64,000 nt of DNA from Rhodotorula mucilaginosa (lineage: Eukaryota; Basidiomycota; Microbotryomycetes; Sporidiobolales; Sporidiobolaceae): assembly GCA_034406715.1 (NCBI GenBank), contig CP137869.1:372001-436000 (forward strand), given 5' to 3'. The notes under the pieces are model-generated. The model did not search any database. It saw only the letters and a program-made list of their open reading frames with translations, and was not told the DNA's origin. Positions 55,658 to 64,000 of this stretch are shown here, in pieces. A program made the position numbers and the translations under genes. Numbering within the stretch: the stretch's first letter is position 1; the number at the start of each line of letters is the position of its first letter.

Positions 55658-58600
55658 CTAAGTCGCCGCCGTGTTTCCGTCGACTGCATGAGCTGACGTC
55701 GTCGCCGGAGTAGTCGCGCCCACCGAGGAAGCCGCTTCGACGTGGATGTCCGGGACCTGCCCGTACTCGCGTCGGCGGACCTCTTCGAGGTGCGCGAGGA
55801 AGCGACGCCGGAGCACCACCATCCGCAGGAACGAGCTGACCCGGTCGTTGTCGACGCGGCGCTGGATCAGCTGCCGCTTCCGGCGCCGCTTGGCCAGCTC
55901 GTCCATCTGGAGGGCGCTCTCGTCGTTGATGAGTCGGTAGTGCGCGATCAGGAGCAACATCTTGCTGAACGAGAGACCCTTGTGCGACTCCTCGGCGTCG
56001 TGCATCGCTTCGTGGTACGCCAGCGTAAAGTTGCGTCGGCGAACTGCGACCTCGCGCACGTCAATTGCGTCGATGAGGTGACCGAGAGTGACGAGATCGA
56101 TCCGCCGAAGCGAGAGCGCGTCCCGATCGTCGAGGTAGTGGACGAACGCAGGCGAATTGTGCTGCTCGCGCTCGCTGCGGTACGAAGCACCGAGCAAGCG
56201 CGACAGCGACCATTCCTCGCGGTAGATCTTGAGCTCAAAAACGCCATGGAGCCGCTGTTAGATATCGCGCCGGTTCAGGCGCGTCAGCGTGACGAACAAA
56301 GGCTAACTCAGTCGGAGAGGGGCAACTCACACCGAGGAATCTGCCCACGTCTCGCGGCTGGATGTAACCGGTCCGTTCGGTATCAAAGTTGGCCCACACG
56401 CGCTTGAAGTCACGCATGTCGCTCCGCTTGATACGCGTGACTTTGCCGTAGTCCTGGAAAGCGAACGAAAACGACTCGACGACCGCACCGAGCACGAGAT
56501 TCACAAAGAGGTCTGTTGCGCGCCATTATCAGCAAGCGCAAACTTTCCAACGTGTACAAATGTGGTACTTACACATCGAGAGGATGTTCCAGACGATAAA
56601 GAGCGTGTAAGCCCACGGCGACGAGCCGCAGTCGGACAGGAGGTAGAAAGGCGAATAGGTGCAAGCCGGCCACTGGACGGTGTAATCGTGCATGAACTGG
56701 TTCCATCCTTCCCTGTTGTGTGCACTGGTGGGTCAGTACCATTTCTGCGACTTTCCGCAAAGATATGGACAGTGTTCGAGGCAGCGAATATTACCCTGTT
56801 GATTGTAGGGCGAGCAGGACCAGCGTCGAAGCGAACGAGTAATAGTTCGCCAGCGACGTGCCGTGTGCACCCCAGCGCGTTAGGCCAAACACCTCGGTGT
56901 AGAATATGGCGAAGGTGAGGAACAGGATGAGCCAGAGCGCGAAGATGTTCAAGATCGTCGGAAGCGCAGCGCTGTTTTCGACGACGTTATCGACTGAGTC
57001 AGCTGCCGCGGCCACAGATTGGGCACAGAATCGTGGACTCACGTCGCAGTCTTGAAGAGCTGGTTCAGCGAGTCATTCCTCTGGACCAGCTTAAAGACGA
57101 GGCCTACGAGGAAAACCTTCTGCAGCTGTATGAACGCGCTACTGTTGACGTCGGCGAGGATCGGGAACGTCGAGATGTTGACGCCGATGATGACAACCAA
57201 GTCGTAGGTGTTCCACAGGTTCGTGAAGAAGTACTTGAACCCGAGACCGACCAAACGGACGACGACATCGACCGTGTATGCCGCAACGAAGCCGAGGAAC
57301 AGCCAGTCTGCGATCAGGTTTGGGTTACTTCCGAAGCACGGAGGGTTCAAAAAGCAGAGTGCGTGCACTGACTGTAGACATCGTGGGCTCGCGCCGTCGT
57401 GGTAGCCTGCGTGAGCAAGACCGCGACGTTGGCGACGTAGAGTGCAGTCACGCCGCGCGACCACCACCCATGTTTGTGCACCGCGCGTTCGTAACACCAT
57501 GCGCGGAAGGCTAGCGATAGCGAATTGGAGTCAGCAGGACGGATCGCAGCATGCTCGAATGATGAACGCACAATTGTCCGGGCGATGGGCTGGCTGCCTT
57601 GCCGGTCGCTGCCGTCCGATCAATCTCCGCATGTCTTGCCACTGTCGTTGTTCAGTCGTCAAGAGCGAATTGCCGGATCTTCGCACAAAGCTCTCGATGA
57701 TGACAGAGACGAAGATGGTGAGGCTGGAGGGTGGAAACCGAGTTGTCAGCGTAGGACTGCGCGAGCGGAGAAGATGGGGCGCTTACATGAAGAGGGCTCC
57801 GATCAGGTTGTAGATGACGATGAGCAGCGCGTTGAATTGCGAAGCGTTCTCTTCCGGCTGCAGGTCGCGGCCCTTGATGTTCATGACGGACTCCATCACG
57901 TCGATCCAGCCTGAGCTCAAACGGGAACAGGTGAGCGAACAGTTGCGGAGCTCGACGTAAAAAAGCGGGCACACCTTCGAGGGAGACAATCTCGAAGAGG
58001 ATCAACAGACTCGACCGAAAAGTATCGAAGGACCAGACGGAGGGATTGGCCCACACGCGAGGAGCCAGGAAGGTCCAGTCGGCGACCGGGCTGGCCAGGT
58101 AGTCTCCGACGCATTCGGCCTTGGTCGAGACGCTGGTGTCGTTGCAGGAGTAGAGGAGGCCGCGGAAGACGTTCGCAGCCCAAATCGCGTATGGGACGAT
58201 GTAGAGCACCGCAAGGATCGAAGCCTGAACGCGAAGTTCCGGGTCAGCTCCAGGGCTCTATCAGCGAGAGGGACAACGTGCTCACGTCGAGGATGCGGCT
58301 CGCACCGAGAATCAAGACCTGCAAGAATCCGTCGAACTATGGTCAGCCGCGAACGTCGCGAAGGAATCCGACCCGCACTCACGCTGTAGAACGTCTCGCG
58401 CACGCTTGGCCAGATGTTGATCAAGCGCAGTGCCCGAAAGGCTTTGAGCGAGCGCGTGAATCGGTCGTCGACGAGAAGCGTGCTGATGTTGACGATGATC
58501 GTGAGCAGGACCTGTTCGTTCCGAGCGGAGTTGAGCAAGGTCAGCAACGGTTCGGGAGCCAACACACACGGCCACACACTCACAAAGAAGTCGATGTCGT

Positions 58601-61600
58601 TCGCGATGGACAGCAAGTACGCGTTCGGCGTAAAGAGGAAGCCGTCGGCGATCACCTTGACCAGGAACTCGACGATGAAGATGCTCGCGAGAATGACCTC
58701 GGTCAAGTTGTACCAAGCCACGAGTACCTTGCCGTGCTCGAGGTAATACTTGCGACGATAGGCAGGCGTCGCAGCTGCCGCTACACCGATCGAGGCGATG
58801 ATGGCAGCAAACACGAGACCTTGGAAGGCCCACTTGGCGTACTTGTTCGGCGCCTGGCCGTGCAGCCGTACGCCTCCGCTGCAGGGATCGACGAGCTTTT
58901 GACAAAGCCGTCGCAAGCGAGAGCTCTGTTTGAAGAGGTACAGCGGCTTGTCGTAGGACGGATGCTCGGCGATAAAGTCTGCCACGGTTTGCTGTCTCTG
59001 GTGTCGCGAGGAGAGGACGAGAGCTTCCGCCTCGGGGTCAAGCGTCACGTCTCGATCGTGCGTACTCGTCGGCACCGGCTCAGCCCGCGGCACCGGGGCG
59101 GCGAAGTACTCGAGGAGAAGGGGAATTCCGGTCGGCCGCACGATGCGTCGGAACCGTCGGCGCAGCCGAGTTCCGAACGAGTCTTGAGGAGGAGGAGGCG
59201 CCTCAGAGTCGGAATTTCCCAGGGCATCGGGAGAAGCCGTGAGTTTCCGGTCGATCATCCCCTCCGATACTTCAGCCGGCTCTTTCGCTCGTTTCCGGGA
59301 GCGAGTGGTCGCGTAGGTGTACGGGTCGAAGCGACGGAACCAGCTGGCTATTGAAGTGTCTGTCGCTGACTGGGACCGTCCGACGAATGCGGCAATTTGT
59401 CGAGCCCGTTTCTCCTCGTCGGCGATCGCGAAATTCTGCGCGACGCAAAACATCAGCACACAAAAACTCGGAAACGTGCCCTCTAGCCTTACTTCGTTGA
59501 TGACGGCAATGAACATGTTGCACATAATGCTGTTTGGGCGTGAGACTCGTCAGCCTCAGCAGCAAGGCTTGCACGAGCGCCGTCAGTTCACAAGCGATAG
59601 CTTACAAGTAGGCGAAGATCATCCAGACCGAGAGGAAGAATCCGGCCAGGACAGTCTGGAACATCCCCTTCTCGTTGCCCATGATCGTGTTCGTGACATC
59701 GGTCCAGTTCTCGCTTGACAGGATCTGCGGACAGTGTTGGCATCAGCGGCGGGTCTGCATCGGCCCTTGCAGGTCTGCGCTTACTTGATACATCGCCAGA
59801 AAAGCGTCAAAGATCTGGTAGAACGTGAGCGCGCCGGTGTCGTCGTTGCTGGGATCGGGAATGCCGCGGAAAAACTCGACGGCGACGAGAGCCGCGATGA
59901 AGGTCATCAGCAGGAGGAAGAGGACCATGTTCGCGAGTCCCATGATGGTGCCGAGTACGCGGAGCTGTTCATGATCACGTTAGAATGCAGGTCTGTCTGA
60001 CTGGTCCGTGCAGTACGCACCAGGAGTCGTCGAGTTCGCGGGATTGCGAGAATAACGCGGTAGAACCGAGCAATCTGGAAGATCGTCAACCACGCGTACG
60101 CCGCAGTCTCGAAGATCCCGGGTAGGATCAAAATGGTCGTCACGACGGCCAAGAGGAGGTCGACTCGATTTGCGTTGCCGGAGAAGAACCGTCGCCAGTC
60201 TGGCAGGTAGGAGCAGATGCGAATCAAGATCTCGGCGTCGAGGGCGAGAGTGATCGAGAACTCCATCCAGTCGGCGAGCCGGTCGGCCCGCTCGCTCATG
60301 TTGTAGGAGCGGTTCGCCTGAAAGCAGATCGAGACGAGGATCAGCGCGACCCAGATCAGGCGAGTTTTGCGGTACCCGAGTCGGATGATGCTGGCAGTAC
60401 GGCTCCAGCCTCGCGGCGGTTTCCGGTCGTCGTCAAATTGCTGTCTCGCCTGGCGAACTCTATAGACCTCGCATCCATATCAGTATTCATTCGGAAACTT
60501 ACAAGCCGTACGGGGACTTACGAAGCCGCAGCGAACGCCGAGTGCTTTGTCTGCTCGCGGATGTCGGCGAAAGTGCTGAGGTCGTCGGATCGCAAGTCAG
60601 CGTGTGATCCGAGGGTGTGAAGCGTGAATGAGCTCAACGTACCTCGTAATCACCGCCACCAGCAAATTGAGCATCCTGAACGCAACACGAAAGGTGAGCG
60701 GGCGAGGCCAAGCTCCTCGTCTTTCCGACGACTGACCAATAATTGAGCACGATGATGCCGGCGATGAAGTAGAGGCACGATACGAAATAGTCCGCATTCA
60801 TCATCTGATACATGTCTGTGTGTCGTGCTTGAAGATTAGCCCTTCACGAAGCGCATTCGGACCGAGGACGACACTCACTGCCGGTCCAGGTGTTTGCTGC
60901 GATGACAACGCGTCAGTCAGAAAAGAGAATTTTCAAAGGTGTGTCTGAGCTCACCGGATGCGATGATCACGACCTGAAAGAGAGCGGCGAGTACGTTGTC
61001 GAAAGACCACGTGCCGACGACCGGGTTGCCCGTTTCCTGCAAACAGGCCATCCAGTCAGGGAACAACATTCAGAGACGAGCGAAACGGATGCGCGAATTA
61101 CGGTGCAGATGCTGGGAGCTCCACACAAGTACCCCTTTGGAGACTCGGCTGACGGAAATCCACCTTCGATCAGGTACGGCAGCGGGTCGTCCGAGCCTGC
61201 CACGAAGTAGCCCCCGCAGTTCTGACTGGACGTCACGTTCGGTAGTCGGCCTTCGGGATCTGTGAACTCGGAGAGTCAGTCTCGTCGGCAGATGGAGACG
61301 AGCGGCGTAAGCCATGCACTTGCCGATCCAGACGCAGTAGCGCTTGTAAGAGTCGCTGAACGCCTGAACTCCGACGATGCTGCACATGACGGTGATCAGC
61401 AATCAGGGTCTTATAGAGTTTAGCGAGGTCAACTCACGCAAAGAGTAGCATAGCAAAGATCGTGAAGAAGCCGACGTTGACCAGGAGCGGGCTCGCCTTC
61501 TTGAGCGAGTGCAGGATCGTTTGCGTTCCCGCCGTGACGGCGAGGAGTCGAGTCGCGCGCAGGACGCTCAGCGCTCTGAAGAACCACAGGTTGTGAGCCG

Positions 61601-64000
61601 CTTCGGCGCCTGTCGTGGACAGGATGAACGAGATCCAGAAGCTGACGACCGCGACGAGGTCGATCCGATTGAACGAGTGCCGGAGAAACGCTTGCTGGTA
61701 CGTCTGTCGTTGGCGTTTGATCGAGAGAGCGTAAGGCGCGTAAGTGTAAGCGAACGGACCAGGACCGGTACCGGTCGAGCCGTGTATGGACGATGCGGCG
61801 TAGTTGCCTTCGGCTGGCGCAGTCGCGACCGAGAGTGATGAGGCCAAGCCGGTCTTGACCGAAAAGGCGGGCGAACGTTCGATCGGGGTAAGATGGTCCG
61901 CCGCAGAATGCGTTCCATCGGCAAACGGATCGCTGGTGCGAGCGGTCGGCGTTACCGGGTTGCCATAGTCGACAGCGATGATCTTGGGAGGAGGAGGCGC
62001 TGATGGAGGATAGGTCGCGGCGGAAGGACGAAATGCCAGGGCAGGGTTCGGTCGCTCTGGTGTTGTCGGCACCGTCAAGCCCCCTTGCGACTCGCCCGCG
62101 GTCGAGCGGGACGGGGTCGGCGATGCAGATCTCTGCGCGGACGAGTTCGACTTCATCGGCGAAAGGTGCGATTGGATGCGAGTCACGATAGACGGAGTCC
62201 GGCTCGGAGTCAGGTACGGGTTCGCTTTCACGTCGATAGGCGCTATGGGTCGAGGCGGGTTGATGACGAGGCCGGTCACGATGATGCGCGCAAAGATCTC
62301 GACCGTGAAGGAGCAGAAGATGACAAACAAGACGACGTCCTCCCACGAGTGGAAGAAGCCTTTCGTAGGTCGCGGATGCTCATAGACGTTGTAGGACGAT
62401 CGGATAGTCTGGACGACAACCTGCAGGATGATAAGGACGAGGATGACTGGTTCGGTCCACCTGCGCCGCGAGCCTCAGTCAGTCTGCACTCCCCAGACGC
62501 GGGACGCCAACCGAAAAGGGGCAACTCACTTGGCAGTCAAGACTGCCGCACAAGCCTTTCGGAGGCGGTGTTCGGGACCAAAGACGCCGAGGGTCTTGCC
62601 TCGCAGCTGCCGGAAAGATTGCTGTGCCGGCGGGGGTTCGTAGCCGTGATCGAGCGCAATGGTCGATTGGTCGTCGTGCTCCTTGCTCGGCAAGCTCTCG
62701 ACGATAGACGGCGATCGTAAGGAATCGGGAGAACGGGCGCGAGGGTCCTGCCCTGCTGATCGTGCGTCCTCCTCTCCTCTGGCCTCGTCGCCGTCATCCT
62801 CGTCGTTCTCCTGGAGATTCACCACACGAACTGATACGCGCCGTATTCGGTTCATCGCCGCATTCAAGGTATCCTTCCGGGTGAGATTGGCCAGCGGCGA
62901 CAACCCTTGAGGGTTCGCTGCTTCTGCTTCATTCGACGACCGGGTCGGAGTCAACTGCGTCCAGCCGCCACCGACGGCGGCGGCGTCCGCTTGCGTCACG
63001 TCGACACTTTTCCTGGCCCTGTCGCGGTCGAGCCTCGTCGGCGAAGTCGAGATGGGCGCCAGGTAAGGTCGCGCGGACGATCTCTGCGCACGACTCGTCG
63101 TCGGCCGGAGAGGAGAACGTGCCGCGACCTCTTCGTCGTTCTCGTCAAAGTCGTCCGCGACGGCCCGAGTCCCGAATGTGGACAAGTCGTAGGCGCTCTC
63201 TGCCGGACCGAGTGGCCCCGTCGTCGACGCGAGCGATTGCGGATCAGAATCCGAGCGAGTCGGTAACCGGCGTGGGGTCCGCCGGTTCCCATCGTCTGTG
63301 AAGAGCGATCCGCGCATGGACAAGTCGCTCGAGGCGCGAAAAGGGTCGTCGGCGGCGGGACGAGGCGGATCAACCGCGTCGTGGTCGACCGCTGAAACTG
63401 CAGATGGTCGCAAGGGCGGCGAGGGAAGCCGGCGCACGGTCGTTCCATCGCGCAGCTCGACCGTATCGGACCTCCTCGAAGTCGTATCGAACGTCGACGA
63501 CCTCGTGGGCGTGGTAGATCGAAACTCCATCCACCCTCGCGGCGGCGACACCTCCTCGTCCACCTCGTTTCCTCGGAACGAGAGCGGTTCATCAACGAGA
63601 TCCCCTCGCTCGCTGGCTCCGCTGTGTCCTCGAGAGGCGTACGCCCAGTCGTTTGCAGGGTCGAGCGTGCCCCCTTGAGTGCCGCTCGGTCCTGCGACGG
63701 GATGTTCGCGCATTCTTGTCGACGGTGCGTTTCTTCGTTCCAGGCGAGGTTCAGAGTTGCTTGCGGAACCAGCGGGATCTCGGTCCGCTCCGATAGCATG
63801 AATTCGGCCGTCTGTCACTGTTTGGCTGTACGCCGAGTCTAGTTCCAGCGGAAACTCCGCCGAACGAGCGAGGTGGAGCTGCGAAAGACGATTCGCCCAG
63901 CGCACGTGTCGGGCTCGGCCACCAGCTGCGAGGGAGCAGCAAAAAGCGTGTATGTATGGAGCTTGTCCCTCTCAATTTACGGCTATGGCCGGTGCGTGGA
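55658..64000 (-). CDS. CCH1: Voltage-gated calcium channel alpha-1 subunit CCH1 (N-terminus outside window)
   Basis: The pore subunit of the fungal high-affinity Ca2+ influx system, which works with Mid1 in the plasma membrane. It has many exons; the most upstream one seen starts at 63925, after an acceptor, so earlier exons lie beyond 64000. About 460 N-terminal residues are cytosolic and Ser/Arg-rich. Repeat I covers about 62480-60600, with S4 [17 protein letters not shown]. Repeat II is about 60450-59500, III about 58800-57650, and IV about 57500-56400. Filter residues in the four P-loops are Asn (ANTW), Glu (SSENW), Glu (SLEGW) and Glu (TGEGW). The C-terminus has [20 protein letters not shown], the EF-hand-like domain, and a basic [14 protein letters not shown] helix. 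An 18-nt exon (60896-60879) encodes the repeat I filter. Confidence 0.95.

Noticed and set aside
58191-59354. Plus-strand open frame of 387 codons over CCH1
   Set aside because: Complement of channel repeats II-III; composition is Arg/Asp/Glu-biased and has no family match.
1-64000. Transposon, viral relic, CRISPR array or biosynthetic cluster
   Set aside because: No transposase, reverse transcriptase or integrase motifs, terminal repeats or repeat-spacer pattern were seen, and neighbouring genes belong to unrelated housekeeping families.

Overview
The window is nuclear DNA of a GC-rich basidiomycete fungus. The evidence is intron-dense genes (most introns 50-90 nt, donors GTGAGT, GTGCGT or GTACGT, CTGAC-type branch sites), short intergenic gaps, and protein families typical of fungi (Zn2Cys6 regulator, CCH1, GPI8, CHL1, NTA1, BUD13). 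A basidiomycetous yeast, perhaps of the Pucciniomycotina, is my best guess; this is inference from style, not from a marker gene. I saw no transposon, viral relic, CRISPR array or rRNA.

Layout: 1-4.3 kb holds two minus-strand genes, an unrecognised Ser/Pro-rich protein cut by the window edge and a two-finger CCCH protein. 4.6-11.7 kb holds GPI8, a triose-phosphate-translocator-family transporter and an M17 leucyl aminopeptidase, all plus. 11.7-13.8 kb holds a leucine-rich-repeat protein (minus) and a tRNA-Glu(CTC). 14.2-17.2 kb is a Zn2Cys6 regulator. 17.7-27.8 kb is minus strand: the helicase CHL1, a Cof-type HAD phosphatase and a 1,116-residue unknown. 28.2-31.2 kb is a convergent pair, a quinone oxidoreductase and the N-terminal amidase NTA1. 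32.2-37.3 kb holds an Edc1/PNRC-like decapping-enhancer candidate, a small hydrolase-fold protein, a GNAT acetyltransferase and the splicing factor BUD13. 37.6-47.3 kb holds a predicted GPI-anchored GH88 enzyme, a ZIFL/YCR023C-type MFS transporter, a DHHC palmitoyltransferase and the heme-binding protein DAP1. 47.8-55.3 kb holds KLHDC4-like and BCAS3-like proteins. 55.7-64 kb is most of the calcium channel CCH1, whose N-terminal exons lie outside.

The genes look like ordinary housekeeping loci arranged in divergent and convergent pairs; I see no operon-like cluster or single pathway. Coding models were built by hand from splice signals and checked by reading-frame phase across each junction, so internal exon limits are predictions. 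The most interesting points are an 18-nt microexon that encodes the repeat I pore filter of CCH1, four GC-AG introns, tandem donors in the Zn2Cys6 gene, an 8-nt initiator exon in DAP1 and several unrecognised proteins.
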